NCBI GenBank assembly: GCA_001650895.1
Contig: LXYH01000016.1
Coordinates: 1 to 64,000, forward strand
DNA length: 64,000 nucleotides
Reading direction: 5' to 3'
Origin: Rhodobacteraceae bacterium EhC02
GTDB lineage: Bacteria > Pseudomonadota > Alphaproteobacteria > Rhodobacterales > Rhodobacteraceae
Shown one piece after another: positions 35,362 through 45,488 of the stretch. Numbering within the stretch: position 1 is the stretch's first letter; each line of letters opens with the position of its first letter. Below the pieces are notes generated by a model. The model saw only the letters and a list, made by a program, of their open reading frames with translations. It was not told where the DNA came from and made no database searches. Both the position numbers and the translations under genes were made by a program.

Positions 35362-36915
35362 TTACATGAAGGCGTCGGCCATGCTTTCCTTCTTGCGCGC
35401 GACGTATCCGGCCAGCGCCTCGGTGATGGCGGGATCAAGCGCGGGTTGCTGGTAGTTGGCCAGCATCTGGTCCACCTTCACCGCAGCCAGCGCCATCGTG
35501 TCGCGCGCACCTTCCTCGTGCCATGTCTCGAAGGGTTTGTAATCGAACACATCCGAGCGCCAGAAGGCCGATTTGAAATTCGCCTGCGTGTGGGCACAGC
35601 CAAGGTAATGCCCGCTGGGGCCGACCTCGCGGATCGCATCCATGGCCTGCGCATTCGCATCCACCGCCACGCCTTCGGCGAATTTGTGCAGCGCGCCCAG
35701 TTGGTCCGCGTCCATCACGAATTTCTCGAAGCTGGCGACCAGGCCGCCTTCCAGCCAGCCACAGGCATGCAGCATGAAGTTGACGCCGGACAGAAGCCCC
35801 ATGTTCAGGCTGTTCGCCGTCTCGTAAGCCGCCTGCGCATCGGGCAGTTTCGAGCCGCAGAACGACCCCGCCGAACGATAGGGCAGCCCCATGCGCCGCG
35901 CCAGCTGCCCCGCGCCATAGGTGATCTGGCTGGCCTCGGGCGTACCGAAAGTGGGCGCGCCCGAGTTCATGTCGATCGAGGTCACGAAGGCGCCGAAGAT
36001 CACCGGCGCGCCGGGGCGCACCAGCTGGCTGTAGGCGATACCGGCCAGCACCTCGGCCAGAACCTGCGTTAGCGTGCCGGCCACGCTGACCGGGGCCATG
36101 GCCCCGCCCACGATGAAGGGAGAAATGATGCAGGCCTGGTTGTTGCGGGCATAGACCTCAAGGCTGCCCATCATCACATCGTCAAAGGTCATGGGCGAGT
36201 TGATGTTGATCAGGCTGGTCATCACCGTGTTGTTCTGCACGAAATCGCGCCCGAACAGGATTTCGCACATGTCGACCGAATCCTGCGCGCGGCTGGGTTC
36301 CGTGACCGACCCCATGAAGGGCTTGTCCGAGAGGGTCATATGGGCATGCAGCATGTCCAGGTGACGCTTGTTGACGGGGATATCCGTCGGCTCGCACACC
36401 GTGCCGCCCGAATGGTGCAACCATTTCGACATGTAGCCCAGCTTCACGAACTTGCGGAAATCCTCCATCGTGGCATAGCGGCGACCGCCCTTGACGTCAT
36501 GCACGAAGGGCGGGCCATAGACCGGGGCCAGCACCAGGTTCTTGCCGCCGATCACGACGTTGCGCGCCGGATTGCGGGCGTATTGGGTGAATTCGCGCGG
36601 CGCGGTGGCGCAAAGTTTGCGGGCCAGGCCGCGCGGGATGCGCACCCGCTCGCCCTCGATCTCGGCGCCCGCATTGCGCCACAGCTCCAGCGCGGCGGGG
36701 TTGTTGACGAAATTCACCCCGATCTCGGCAAGGACGGTTTCGGCATTCGTTTCGATGATCTCCAGCGCCTCTTCGGTCAGGATCTCGAAATTCGGGATGT
36801 TGCGGCGGATGTACTGGGCCGTCTCGAAGGACACGGCCCCGCGCTCGGCGCGGCGCGCCGCTCCGCCACCACCACGTGCCGGTCTGCGGGTCTGAACCTC
36901 TGTCATCTTTGTCAT
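35362..36915 (-). CDS. trimethylamine methyltransferase-family protein (non-pyrrolysine MttB homologue)
   Basis: A 517-residue TIM-barrel protein of the MttB family. It reads through with no internal amber codon, so it is the pyrrolysine-free group that includes glycine betaine methyltransferase MtgB and other quaternary-amine demethylases. Recognisable blocks are EILTEEALEIIETNAETVLAEIGVNF (about 44-69), YMSKWLHHSGGTVCEPTDIP and INSPMTFDDVMMGSLEVYARNNQACIISPF. Such enzymes pass the methyl group to a corrinoid protein, but none is encoded here. ATG 36906 is an alternative start. It is divergent from guaA. Confidence 0.9.
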   Translation of the reverse strand: MTKMTEVQTRRPARGGGGAARRAERGAVSFETAQYIRRNIPNFEILTEEALEIIETNAETVLAEIGVNFVNNPAALELWRNAGAEIEGERVRIPRGLARKLCATAPREFTQYARNPARNVVIGGKNLVLAPVYGPPFVHDVKGGRRYATMEDFRKFVKLGYMSKWLHHSGGTVCEPTDIPVNKRHLDMLHAHMTLSDKPFMGSVTEPSRAQDSVDMCEILFGRDFVQNNTVMTSLININSPMTFDDVMMGSLEVYARNNQACIISPFIVGGAMAPVSVAGTLTQVLAEVLAGIAYSQLVRPGAPVIFGAFVTSIDMNSGAPTFGTPEASQITYGAGQLARRMGLPYRSAGSFCGSKLPDAQAAYETANSLNMGLLSGVNFMLHACGWLEGGLVASFEKFVMDADQLGALHKFAEGVAVDANAQAMDAIREVGPSGHYLGCAHTQANFKSAFWRSDVFDYKPFETWHEEGARDTMALAAVKVDQMLANYQQPALDPAITEALAGYVARKKESMADAFM

Positions 36916-37096
36916 CCTTCATGCCGAAACATCCCGCCCCTTTGGCGGGTTTGCCACCTGATACCCGGTTCAACGCGTCCCTTGGGTGAGAAATCCGGCC
37001 ATTGAGGGGAAAAAGCGACATCGCACCCCCCAACAGCGCCGCCCTGTACCGCGCCGAGGCTTGCGCAAACGCGGGCCTTGGCCTAGGAGGCTGAAC

Positions 37097-38659
37097 ATGA
37101 GCCAGACATCCCATGACCGCCTTCTCATCATCGACTTTGGCAGCCAGGTGACGCAGCTAATCGCGCGCCGCCTGCGCGAGCTGAACGTCTATTGCGAAAT
37201 CCACCCCTATCAGAAGGTCACGGATGCCTTCCTGGCGGAATTCGCGCCAAAGGCCGTGATCCTGTCGGGCGGACCTGACAGCGTGACGCGGGAAGGATCG
37301 CCCCGCCCGCCCGAGTCGGTCTTCACCCTGGGCGTACCCCTGCTGGGGATCTGCTACGGCCAGCAGGTCATGATGCAGATGCTGGGCGGCATGGTCGAAT
37401 CGGGCCATGGCACCGCCGAATTCGGCCGCGCCTACGTGACCCCCGCCAATGGGCGGATCGACCTGCTGAACGGCTGGTTCCTCGACGAACGCGAACAGGT
37501 CTGGATGAGCCATGGCGACCACGTCAGCCGCATCGCGCCGGGCTTCGAGGTCTATGGCACCTCGCCCAACGCGCCCTTCGCGATCACCGCGGACCTGAAC
37601 CGCCGCTTCTACGCCGTGCAGTTCCACCCCGAAGTGCACCACACGCCCAACGGCAAGACCCTTTACGAGAACTTCGTGCGTATCGCGGGCTTTACCGGCG
37701 ACTGGACCATGGGCGCCTACCGCGAGGAAGCGATCCGCAAGATCCGCGAACAGGTGGGCGACAAGCGTGTGATCTGCGGCCTGTCGGGCGGCGTCGATTC
37801 GTCCGTTGCCGCCGTTCTGATCCACGAGGCGATCGGCGATCAGCTGACCTGCGTCTTCGTCGATCACGGCCTGTTGCGCCAGAACGAGGCCGCCGAGGTC
37901 GTGGCGATGTTCCGCGACAACTACAACATCCCGTTGATCCATGCAGACGAATCCGAGCTGTTCCTGGGCGAACTGGACGGACAGTCCGACCCCGAGACCA
38001 AGCGCAAGATCATCGGCCGGCTGTTCATCGACGTGTTCCAGAAATACGCAAGCGGCATCGAGGGCGCGGAATTCCTGGCGCAGGGCACGCTTTACCCCGA
38101 CGTGATCGAATCCGTCTCGTTCAGCGGCGGGCCTTCGGTCACGATCAAGTCGCATCACAACGTGGGCGGCCTGCCGGAAAAGATGGGCCTGAAACTGGTC
38201 GAACCCTTGCGCGAACTCTTCAAGGACGAGGTGCGCGCGCTGGGCCATGAACTGGGCCTGCCCGCCAGCTTCATCGGGCGCCACCCCTTCCCCGGACCGG
38301 GCCTGGCGATCCGCTGCCCCGGCGAGATCACGCGCGAAAAGCTGGAAATCCTGCGCAAGGCCGATGCGGTCTTCATCGACCAGATCCGCCGCCACGGTCT
38401 TTATGACGACATCTGGCAGGCGTTCGTGGCGATCCTGCCCGTGCGCACCGTGGGTGTGATGGGAGACGGGCGCACCTATGATTTCGCCTGTGCCCTGCGC
38501 GCCGTCACATCCGTCGACGGCATGACGGCGGATTACTATCCCTTCACCCATGATTTCCTGGGCGAAACGGCCACACGCATCATCAACGAGGTCAAGGGCA
38601 TCAACCGCGTCACCTATGACGTGACCTCGAAACCGCCGGGCACGATCGAGTGGGAGTGA
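37097..38659 (+). CDS. guaA: GMP synthase (glutamine-hydrolysing)
   Basis: A 520-residue enzyme that aminates XMP to GMP. The N-terminal glutamine amidotransferase has [17 protein letters not shown], the nucleophile cysteine in [13 protein letters not shown] (near residue 90) and FHPEVHHT. The ATP-pyrophosphatase P-loop [13 protein letters not shown] follows near 230, and a C-terminal dimerisation domain ends [14 protein letters not shown] 37097 is preceded by TAGGAGG; the upstream open frame is not coding. A four-base overlap (GTGA) links it to the next gene. Confidence 0.97.
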   Translation: MSQTSHDRLLIIDFGSQVTQLIARRLRELNVYCEIHPYQKVTDAFLAEFAPKAVILSGGPDSVTREGSPRPPESVFTLGVPLLGICYGQQVMMQMLGGMVESGHGTAEFGRAYVTPANGRIDLLNGWFLDEREQVWMSHGDHVSRIAPGFEVYGTSPNAPFAITADLNRRFYAVQFHPEVHHTPNGKTLYENFVRIAGFTGDWTMGAYREEAIRKIREQVGDKRVICGLSGGVDSSVAAVLIHEAIGDQLTCVFVDHGLLRQNEAAEVVAMFRDNYNIPLIHADESELFLGELDGQSDPETKRKIIGRLFIDVFQKYASGIEGAEFLAQGTLYPDVIESVSFSGGPSVTIKSHHNVGGLPEKMGLKLVEPLRELFKDEVRALGHELGLPASFIGRHPFPGPGLAIRCPGEITREKLEILRKADAVFIDQIRRHGLYDDIWQAFVAILPVRTVGVMGDGRTYDFACALRAVTSVDGMTADYYPFTHDFLGETATRIINEVKGINRVTYDVTSKPPGTIEWE

Positions 38660-38937
38660 TCCGGCTTTCGGGAAGACTGATCTGCACGACCCACGCCCAG
38701 GCGCGGGCCGTGATGATGGGCCTGCCCGCGCATGTCCGCCTGACCCGCGCCGAGCCCGGTTGCCTGTCCTTCGACGTGGTGCCGACCGGCGATCCGCTGA
38801 TCTGGCAGGTCGACGAGGCATTCGCCGACCGCGCCGCATTCGACGCCCATCAGGCCCGCGCCACAGGCACCGATTGGGCCACGCTGACCAAGGACATCGC
38901 GCGTGACTACTTGATCACCGAAGACGGTACGGCATGA
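38656..38937 (+). CDS. small ABM-domain (antibiotic biosynthesis monooxygenase-like) protein
   Basis: A roughly 93-residue ferredoxin-like alpha-beta-barrel protein. The pattern [21 protein letters not shown] followed by [25 protein letters not shown] matches YgiN/quinol-monooxygenase-type proteins, in which a conserved Glu/His region lines the pocket. I place the start at GTG 38656, which overlaps the guaA stop as GTGA; GTG 38650 is an alternative. It is coupled to the EamA transporter downstream by ATGA. Its substrate is unknown. Confidence 0.82.
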   Translation: MIRLSGRLICTTHAQARAVMMGLPAHVRLTRAEPGCLSFDVVPTGDPLIWQVDEAFADRAAFDAHQARATGTDWATLTKDIARDYLITEDGTA

Positions 38938-39839
38938 CGACCCCTATCCCCGCCATCCTTCCAGCGCCGCCGCCTGTCCTGCGCGCCGCACTCTGGATGA
39001 TCGGGGCCATCGCATCCTTTTCGGCCATGGCCGTTGCCGGGCGCGAGGCGGCCTTTGACCTCGATACGTTCGAGATCATGCTCTACCGCTCGATCGTGGG
39101 CGTGGTCATCGTCTTTGCCATCCTGACGCTGACCGGGCGCTGGGGACAGGTCACGCGCCGCCACCCCGGCCTGCAGATCATGCGCAACCTTGCGCATTTC
39201 AGCGGGCAGAACCTGTGGTTCTACGCGGTGACGGTGATCCCGCTGGCGCAGGTCTTCGCGCTGGAATTCACCTCGCCGCTATGGGTGCTGGTGCTGTCGC
39301 CTCTGGTTCTGGGTGAACGGATGACGCCGATGCGCACCCTGGCCGCCGTCATGGGGTTCATCGGCATCCTGATCGTGGCGCGCCCCGACCCCGAAACCCT
39401 GAACCCCGGCGTCATCACCGCGGCCCTGTCCGCGATCTGCTTTGCCTTCACCATCATGCTGACGAAAAAGCTGACGCGCACCGAAAGCATCGCCTGCATC
39501 CTGTTCTATCTGACCACGACCCAGGTCGTGTTCGGCCTGATCGCGGCAGGCTATGACGGGGATATCGCCCTGCCGTCGGCCACCAGCCTGCCCTATGTCG
39601 CGGTGATCGGCTGCGCGGGACTGCTTGCGCATTTCTGCCTGACAAATGCGCTGTCCATCGCGCCGGCAACCGTGGTGATCCCGATTGATTTCACCCGCCT
39701 GCCCGTGATCGCGATCGTGGGCATGGTGCTTTACAACGAGCCGCTGGACCTTTTCGTCTTTGCCGGCGCGCTGGTGATCTTCGCAGGCAACTACCTCAAC
39801 ATCTGGCACGAGACGCGGCGGCCGAAACAAGCCGCATGA
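38934..39839 (+). CDS. EamA/DMT-family transporter (first of two)
   Basis: A 301-residue inner-membrane protein with about ten helices in two EamA repeats (about 15-145 and 160-290). The first repeat ends with ALEFTSPLWVLVLSPLVLGERMT and the second with PIDFTRLPVIAIVGMVLYNEPLD, both typical of drug/metabolite transporters. Members export amino acids, purines or other metabolites. It overlaps the ABM gene by four bases, so it belongs to the guaA transcription unit. Confidence 0.88.
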   Translation: MTTPIPAILPAPPPVLRAALWMIGAIASFSAMAVAGREAAFDLDTFEIMLYRSIVGVVIVFAILTLTGRWGQVTRRHPGLQIMRNLAHFSGQNLWFYAVTVIPLAQVFALEFTSPLWVLVLSPLVLGERMTPMRTLAAVMGFIGILIVARPDPETLNPGVITAALSAICFAFTIMLTKKLTRTESIACILFYLTTTQVVFGLIAAGYDGDIALPSATSLPYVAVIGCAGLLAHFCLTNALSIAPATVVIPIDFTRLPVIAIVGMVLYNEPLDLFVFAGALVIFAGNYLNIWHETRRPKQAA

Positions 39840-39880
39840 AACGGGTTGCGGGTGCTTTGTCACAGGCATAACACCGCTGC

Positions 39881-40810
39881 ATGACACAGAAATCCATCTC
39901 ACTCAGGGCCTGGGCAGAGCTGCTGTTGCTGGGCGGCATCTGGGGCGCGTCCTTCCTGTCGAACGCCGTGATCCTGCGCGAGCTGGGCTTTGTCAGCGTC
40001 GTGGCCTTTCGCGTGACTGGGGCCGCGCTGATCCTGTGGGCCTATGTGCTGCTGCGCCGCCTGGCCCTGCCGCGTGATCCGCTGGTCTGGGCCGCTTTCG
40101 TCTTTTCAGGTTCGCTGAACACGGCGCTGCCTTTCGCGCTGATCACCTGGGGGCAGACGCATATCCCCTCGGGGCTGGCGTCGATCCTGAACTGTTCCAC
40201 CGCCGTCTTTGGTGTGCTGGTCGCCGCATTGGTTTTTGCCGACGAACGCCTGACCCGGCGCAAACTGGCGGGCATCGGGCTGGGATTTGCGGGGGCTGTC
40301 ACGGTGATCGGCCCCGATGCGGTGCGCGGGCTGGACCTGACCGCGCTGGCGCAGCTTGCCCTGATCGGGGCGGCGCTCTGCTATGCGTTCGGCAGCGCCT
40401 TCAACCGCGCCCGCCTGTCGGGGCTGGCCCCGCAGGTGGCCGCCGCCGGCATGCTCAGCGGCTCGATGCTGGTGATCCTGCCCTTGGCCCTGTTGCGCGA
40501 CGGGCTGCCCACGATGGACTATGCCGGCATCACCTGGATCGCCATCGCCTATCTGTCGATCGTGGCGACGGCGCTGGCCTATCTGCTCTATTACCGCGTG
40601 CTGGCCATGGCAGGGTCGGGCAATGTGCTGCTGGTCACGCTGCTGGTGGCACCGGTCGCGATCCTGCTGGGCGCGATCTTTCTGGACGAGGCGCTGCCGA
40701 TCCGCGCCTACGCGGGTTTTGCGCTGCTGGCGGCGGGGCTTGTGGTGATCGACGGGCGCATCCTGAACCGCCGCCGTGCCGCCGGTGCCATGCCGCCCCC
40801 CGTGCAATAG
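39881..40810 (+). CDS. EamA/DMT-family transporter (second of two)
   Basis: A 309-residue ten-helix transporter of the same superfamily as its neighbour but clearly a different subfamily. It has WGASFLSNAVILRELG in helix 1, LNCSTAVFGVLVAALVFADERLTRRK in the first repeat and VTLLVAPVAILLGAIFLDEALPIRAY in the second. It starts 41 bases after the preceding transporter. The substrate cannot be predicted. The two adjacent DMT genes are probably not a recent duplication. Confidence 0.88.
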   Translation: MTQKSISLRAWAELLLLGGIWGASFLSNAVILRELGFVSVVAFRVTGAALILWAYVLLRRLALPRDPLVWAAFVFSGSLNTALPFALITWGQTHIPSGLASILNCSTAVFGVLVAALVFADERLTRRKLAGIGLGFAGAVTVIGPDAVRGLDLTALAQLALIGAALCYAFGSAFNRARLSGLAPQVAAAGMLSGSMLVILPLALLRDGLPTMDYAGITWIAIAYLSIVATALAYLLYYRVLAMAGSGNVLLVTLLVAPVAILLGAIFLDEALPIRAYAGFALLAAGLVVIDGRILNRRRAAGAMPPPVQ

Positions 40811-40867
40811 CGTTGACCACCCCTTGCGCCGGGGCTACCACAACGCCCAGGCAAGAGGGATGCGACC

Positions 40868-41728
40868 ATGATCTACACATCTGCGGCGGAATGGCGCGAG
40901 GCCCCGCGCAAACGGCTGCTGTTTTTCGGCATGTCCGGGCTGGGCAAGACGCATCTGGCCACGCTTCTGCGCGATCATGGCGACTGGTTCCACTATTCGA
41001 TCGATTACCGGATCGGCACCCGCTACATGGGCGAATACATCGCCGACAACGCCAAGGCCGAGGCGATGAAAGTGCCCTTCCTGCGCGATCTGTTGCTGTC
41101 GGATTCGATCTACATCGGATCGAACATCACCTTTCACAACCTCACGCCGGTGTCGTCATACCTGGGCAAGCCGGGCAATCCCGCCAAGGGCGGCCTGCCC
41201 TACGCCGAATATACCCGCCGGCAGGCACAGTTCCGCCAGGCCGAGATCCATGCCCTGCTGGACACCGGCTATTTCATCGAACGGGCCGAGGCGCTTTATG
41301 GCTATCCGCATTTCGTCTGCGACACGGGTGGGTCGATCTGCGAATGGGTCGATCCCGAAAACCCCGAGGATCCGGTCCTCAAGGCGCTGTCGCAAACGAC
41401 GCTGATGGTCTGGATCAAGGGCGACGCGGCCCATACCGCCGAACTGATCCGCCGCTTTGACCGCGCGCCCAAGCCGATGTCCTACCAGGCCGAATTCCTG
41501 GACCGGGTGTGGCACGAATACCTGAGCCAGAACAAGGTGTCAGAGGACGAAGTTGATCCGGATGCCTTCATCCGCTGGACCTATGCCCAGGCGCTGGCCC
41601 ATCGCCAGCCGCGCTATGGCGCGATGGCGCGCAACTGGGGCGTGACCGTGACCGCCGACGAGGTTGCCGCCGTGCGCAGTGCGGCCGACGTGGATGCGCT
41701 GATCGCCCAGGCGCTTGAGCGGGGCTGA
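40868..41728 (+). CDS. P-loop ATP-binding protein of unknown function
   Basis: A 286-residue soluble protein with an N-terminal Walker A motif GMSGLGKTHLA (21-31) and a kinase-like core. SYQAEFLDRVWHEYL and a CDTGGSICEWVDP segment (near 153-165) are distinctive, and TLMVWIKGD resembles a Walker B strand. I recognise it as a conserved Rhodobacterales/alphaproteobacterial ATPase without known function. Candidate roles include small-molecule or protein kinase activity. It is flanked by an EamA transporter and metA on the same strand, each with gaps of 57-64 bases. Confidence 0.75.
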   Translation: MIYTSAAEWREAPRKRLLFFGMSGLGKTHLATLLRDHGDWFHYSIDYRIGTRYMGEYIADNAKAEAMKVPFLRDLLLSDSIYIGSNITFHNLTPVSSYLGKPGNPAKGGLPYAEYTRRQAQFRQAEIHALLDTGYFIERAEALYGYPHFVCDTGGSICEWVDPENPEDPVLKALSQTTLMVWIKGDAAHTAELIRRFDRAPKPMSYQAEFLDRVWHEYLSQNKVSEDEVDPDAFIRWTYAQALAHRQPRYGAMARNWGVTVTADEVAAVRSAADVDALIAQALERG

Positions 41729-41792
41729 CCCGCGCCCTATCTGACCTTTTCCGAAAGACCTTTTTCCTTCCGACCATCAAGGACTGACCCAG

Positions 41793-42716
41793 ATGCCCAT
41801 CAAGATCCCGTCCACCCTGCCCGCCTTCGACGTCCTGACGCGCGAAGGGGTCATGGTCATGGACGAGGATCAGGCGGCGCGCCAGGATATTCGCCCGCTG
41901 AAGATCGGCCTGCTGAACCTGATGCCCAAGAAGATCCAGACCGAAAACCAGTTTGCCCGCCTGATCGGGGCGACGCCCCTGCAGATCGAGCTGTCGCTGA
42001 TCCGCATGTCCGAACACCAGGCCAGGAACACTGCCGCCGATCACATGGAAAGCTTCTACCGCCCCTTCAACGAGGTGGCCGCAAGCGGCGAGAAATACGA
42101 CGGGCTGATCATCACCGGCGCGCCCATCGAACACCTGCCCTTCGAGGAGGTGACCTATTGGGACGAGCTGCGCGAGGTCTTCGACTGGACCCAATCCCAT
42201 GTTCATTCCACCTTCGGCGTCTGCTGGGGCGGCATGGCGATGGTCAATCACTTCCACGGGGTGCGCAAACACATGCTGGATGCAAAGGCCTTCGGCTGCT
42301 TCAGGCACCGCAACATGGCCCCCGCCTCGCCTTACCTGCGCGGGTTCTCGGATGATTGCGTGATCCCCGTCAGCCGCTGGACCGAGATGAAGCAGTCCGA
42401 AATCGACGCGGCCCCCGGTCTGGTCACATTGCTGGCCAGCGACGAGGTCGGCCCCGCCCTGGTCGAGGACCCGGGTCATCGCGCGCTCTATATCTTCAAC
42501 CATTTCGAATATGACAGCGACACGCTGAAACAGGAATATGACCGGGACGTCGCCAGCGGCACGCCGATCAATGTCCCGCTGAACTACTATCCCGATGACG
42601 ATCCCGCGAGAACGCCCCTCAATCGCTGGAGAAGTCACGCGCACCTTCTATATGGCAACTGGATAAACCAGATTTATCAGTCAACCCCGTTTGATTTGGA
42701 TGCCATCGGTACTTAA
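41793..42716 (+). CDS. metA: homoserine O-acyltransferase MetA
   Basis: A 307-residue enzyme of methionine synthesis that acylates homoserine (acetyl-CoA in many alphaproteobacteria, succinyl-CoA in enterobacteria). Features are [23 protein letters not shown] (about 33-55), the cysteine nucleophile in [10 protein letters not shown] (near 142), and the catalytic HFEYDSDTL near 235. Length and motifs match the GATase-1-like MetA family, not MetX. I found no SAM riboswitch in the 64-base leader. The end overlaps a TTG/ATG start region of the downstream hydrolase. Confidence 0.95.
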   Translation: MPIKIPSTLPAFDVLTREGVMVMDEDQAARQDIRPLKIGLLNLMPKKIQTENQFARLIGATPLQIELSLIRMSEHQARNTAADHMESFYRPFNEVAASGEKYDGLIITGAPIEHLPFEEVTYWDELREVFDWTQSHVHSTFGVCWGGMAMVNHFHGVRKHMLDAKAFGCFRHRNMAPASPYLRGFSDDCVIPVSRWTEMKQSEIDAAPGLVTLLASDEVGPALVEDPGHRALYIFNHFEYDSDTLKQEYDRDVASGTPINVPLNYYPDDDPARTPLNRWRSHAHLLYGNWINQIYQSTPFDLDAIGT

Positions 42717-43689
42717 GGTGATCAGCTTCATCGCGACAGTGGCGCTTCTGGGCGGTTGCGGGGCCATTGTGGACCGCAGGGCCGATACGCGCGAAGCCGG
42801 GGCCGAGGCCAGCTTCCCCCCGACCGGCCGGTTGATCGAGGTCAACGGGCGTCAGGTCCATGCCCATGTCGAAGGGCGCGGCCCCGATCTGGTGCTGATC
42901 CACGGCGCATCGGGCAACACGCGCGATTTCACCTTCGCCTTCGTGGATCGGCTGAAGGACGATTACCGCGTGATCGTCTTCGACCGTCCCGGCCTTGGCT
43001 GGACCGATCGCGTCTCGGATGATTTCGGCGGCCCGTTCAACACTGCCGCCGAAAGCCCGGCACAGCAGGCGGCCTTTCTTCAGGCGGCCGCCGATCAGAT
43101 CGGTGTGCGCCGACCCATCGTGCTGGGCCATTCCTATGGCGGCGCGGTGGCGCTGGCCTGGGGGCTGAACCGGCCCGAAGACACCGCGGCGCTTGTCGTT
43201 CTGGCCGGGGCCTCCAACCCCTGGCCCGGCGGGCTGGGCGCACTTTACGGGATCGCCTCGTCCTCGATCGGCGGGGCAACCGTGGTGCCCTTGATCGCAG
43301 CCTATGCCCCGATGACACGCGTCGATGCGGCGCTGGACGGGATTTTTGCGCCGCAATCCCCGCCACCGGGGTATGCCGATTACATCGGGGCGGGCCTGAC
43401 CCTTCGGCGGGAAACGCTGCGCGCCAATGCGCGCCAGGTCAATTCGCTGCGCCCGCATGTGGTCGAGATGGCCGCGCGCTATCCCACGCTACCGATGCCG
43501 GTCGAGATCGTGCATGGCACCGCCGATGACGTGGTGCCGATCCATATCCATTCCGAACCGCTGGCCCGCCAGATCCCCGGGGCCGTACTGACCCGGCTGG
43601 ACGGGATCGGTCACATGCCCCACCACGCCGCACCCGACGCGGTGGAAGACGCGATCCACCGCGCCGCCATCCGCGCCCGATTGCGTTGA
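42700..43689 (+). CDS. alpha/beta hydrolase lipoprotein
   Basis: A 329-residue hydrolase with a lipoprotein signal (VALLGGC, lipobox cysteine near residue 20). The oxyanion strand is [15 protein letters not shown], the nucleophile serine lies in [13 protein letters not shown] (near 141), the acid is in HGTADDVVP, and the histidine in GIGHMPHH. It should be anchored in the periplasm or outer membrane and act as an esterase or lipase. I start at ATG 42700, which overlaps the metA end; a TTG three codons upstream is also possible. Confidence 0.88.
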   Translation: MPSVLKVISFIATVALLGGCGAIVDRRADTREAGAEASFPPTGRLIEVNGRQVHAHVEGRGPDLVLIHGASGNTRDFTFAFVDRLKDDYRVIVFDRPGLGWTDRVSDDFGGPFNTAAESPAQQAAFLQAAADQIGVRRPIVLGHSYGGAVALAWGLNRPEDTAALVVLAGASNPWPGGLGALYGIASSSIGGATVVPLIAAYAPMTRVDAALDGIFAPQSPPPGYADYIGAGLTLRRETLRANARQVNSLRPHVVEMAARYPTLPMPVEIVHGTADDVVPIHIHSEPLARQIPGAVLTRLDGIGHMPHHAAPDAVEDAIHRAAIRARLR

Positions 43690-43735
43690 TCAGGCCGCTG
43701 GGCCATAGTCAGGCAAAACAAGGGGGTAGCCCGCC

Positions 43736-44605
43736 ATGAGCCTGCCATTCGACGGCGCGATCAGCGATTTCTTCGAAAACCACGCGCCCGAACATCTGCG
43801 CCTTGCCATCCGTTCGGCCGACAAGGACGCGCTGATCAATCCCGATTACCCCTATCCCGCGGAAATGAGCGGCAAGGCCTATGACAAGCAGATGGAGGCG
43901 CTGCAGATCGAACTGGTCAAGATGCAGCACTGGGCGCGCGCCACGGGGGCACGGATCGCCATCATCTTCGAAGGGCGCGATGCCGCCGGCAAGGGCGGCA
44001 CGATCGGGCGCTTCACCCAGAACCTCAACCCGCGCGGCGCGCGCGTGGTGGCCCTGTCCAAGCCGTCGGATACGGAAGTCACGCAATGGTATTTCCAGCG
44101 CTACATCGACCACCTGCCCGCCGGGGGCGAGATCGTGCTTTATGATCGCAGCTGGTACAATCGCGGCGTGGTCGAACATGTCTTCGGCTTTTGCACCGAC
44201 AGCCAGCGCGAACATTTCTTCCGGCAGGTGCCCGAACTTGAGAACATGCTGGTGGATGAAGGGCTTCACCTGTTCAAGATCTGGCTGAACGTGGGCCGCG
44301 CCGAACAGCTGCGCCGCTTTCTGGCGCGCGAATCCGATCCGCTGAAACAATGGAAAATCAGCCGGATCGACGTGGACGGGTTGCACAAATGGGATGCCTA
44401 TAGCGACGCGATCCGCGAAACCCTGAATCGCAGCCATTCCCGGGCCGCGCCCTGGACCATCGTGAAATCCGACGACAAGAAACGCGCGCGCCTGGCCGTG
44501 ATCCGCCATGTCCTCGCGGCTCTGGATTACACGGGCAAGGATTCGGCGGCCATAGGTGCCACGGATCCTTCGATCTGCGGCGGGCCGGACCTTTGGGATG
44601 CGTAA
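43736..44605 (+). CDS. ppk2: polyphosphate kinase 2
   Basis: A 289-residue PPK2-family enzyme that phosphorylates nucleoside diphosphates with polyphosphate (or the reverse). The Walker A-like motif [16 protein letters not shown] lies near 80-95, the lid region has [19 protein letters not shown] (about 138-156), and the C-terminal block reads [17 protein letters not shown]-like (here [17 protein letters not shown]). ADP versus GDP preference (class I) is unresolved. The last 8 bases overlap the TetR gene, which may regulate it. Confidence 0.94.
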   Translation: MSLPFDGAISDFFENHAPEHLRLAIRSADKDALINPDYPYPAEMSGKAYDKQMEALQIELVKMQHWARATGARIAIIFEGRDAAGKGGTIGRFTQNLNPRGARVVALSKPSDTEVTQWYFQRYIDHLPAGGEIVLYDRSWYNRGVVEHVFGFCTDSQREHFFRQVPELENMLVDEGLHLFKIWLNVGRAEQLRRFLARESDPLKQWKISRIDVDGLHKWDAYSDAIRETLNRSHSRAAPWTIVKSDDKKRARLAVIRHVLAALDYTGKDSAAIGATDPSICGGPDLWDA

Positions 44606-45215
44606 ACAGGGCTATCACCACGGGAACCTGCGCCAGGCCCTGGTGGATGCCGCGCTGGACCTGATCACGCGTCAGGGCCCGACCGGGTTTACCCTGTCAG
44701 AGGCCGCGAAACAGGCCGGCGTGACCCCGGCTGCCGTCTACCGCCACTTCGAGGGGCGCGAGGACCTGATCGCCGAAGCCGCGCGCCAGGGCTACGAGAT
44801 CTTCGCCGAGGTGATGCAGGTCGCCTACGAGTCGGGGCAACCCTCGGCCCTGGCCGCATTCGAGGCGACAGGCCGCGCCTACCTGGCCTTTGCCCGCAAA
44901 TATCCCGGCCATTACATCGCGATGTTCGAAAGCAGCATCTCGGTCAATCGCACGCCGGATCTGGCGCAGGCCGCAGCGCGGGCGCGCGCCGTGCTGGAAA
45001 CCGCCGCCTCCGAACTCAGCCAGCACATCCCGCCGGAAAAGCGTCCGCCCGCCAGCATGTTCTCGGCCCATATCTGGGCCATGTCGCATGGGGTCGTCGA
45101 ACTCTTCGCGCGCAACTCGCCCGGAACGGCATCGCCCTTCCCGCCCGAGGATCTGCTTGAGTCGGGAATCGGCATCTACCTGCGCGGACTGGGCCTGATT
45201 GCGCCCGACAAATAG
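44598..45215 (+). CDS. TetR/AcrR-family regulator
   Basis: A 205-residue repressor: N-terminal helix-turn-helix ([33 protein letters not shown], about 29-61) and a C-terminal ligand domain resembling the WHG/TetR_C-type helices. ATG 44598 gives the typical [21 protein letters not shown] opening found in a large proteobacterial subgroup. It overlaps ppk2 by 8 bases, so the two are co-expressed. The target and effector are unknown. Confidence 0.9.
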   Translation: MRKQGYHHGNLRQALVDAALDLITRQGPTGFTLSEAAKQAGVTPAAVYRHFEGREDLIAEAARQGYEIFAEVMQVAYESGQPSALAAFEATGRAYLAFARKYPGHYIAMFESSISVNRTPDLAQAAARARAVLETAASELSQHIPPEKRPPASMFSAHIWAMSHGVVELFARNSPGTASPFPPEDLLESGIGIYLRGLGLIAPDK

Positions 45216-45305
45216 GCTGGCCTTACCGCGATTGCCCGTTATTCAGGCAAAGTCAGTCACGCTGACCTTTTCTCCTGCATCCCTCTGGACGTCATTTCTG
45301 CAACA

Positions 45306-45350
45306 GGATTATGACAGCTTAACAGGCAGTGCTGCACTGCCGCATAATCC
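45306..45350. promoter_or_regulatory. nested inverted repeats upstream of the outer-membrane protein gene
   Basis: Outer arms GGATATG-like GGATTATG and CATAATCC (8 perfect pairs) enclose inner arms GGCAGTG and CACTGCC (7 perfect pairs). Three bases after the outer arm comes a TTGACA hexamer (45354-45359), with ATAGAT 18 bases further on. The arrangement looks like an operator beside a sigma-70 promoter driving the gene at 45489. Confidence 0.45.
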
Positions 45351-45488
45351 AGATTGACAAAGGATGGATGCCGCCCAATAGATCCTCGTAATTGTTATAT
45401 CATTACAAGAACAACCCTGCTGATTCAGGCAGGAAAACCTTACAAAACACTGAAACCCCAAAAGAAAACCAGACCGAAGGGACGAAAG

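Noticed and set aside
36930-36950. Hairpin in the mttB-like leader considered as a riboswitch
   Set aside because: It is one short stem (CCCGCC/GGCGGG) with no matching conserved junction; more likely a minor structure.
41729-41792. Possible SAM-II riboswitch before metA
   Set aside because: The leader is only 64 bases and lacks the pseudoknot sequence expected for SAM-II.
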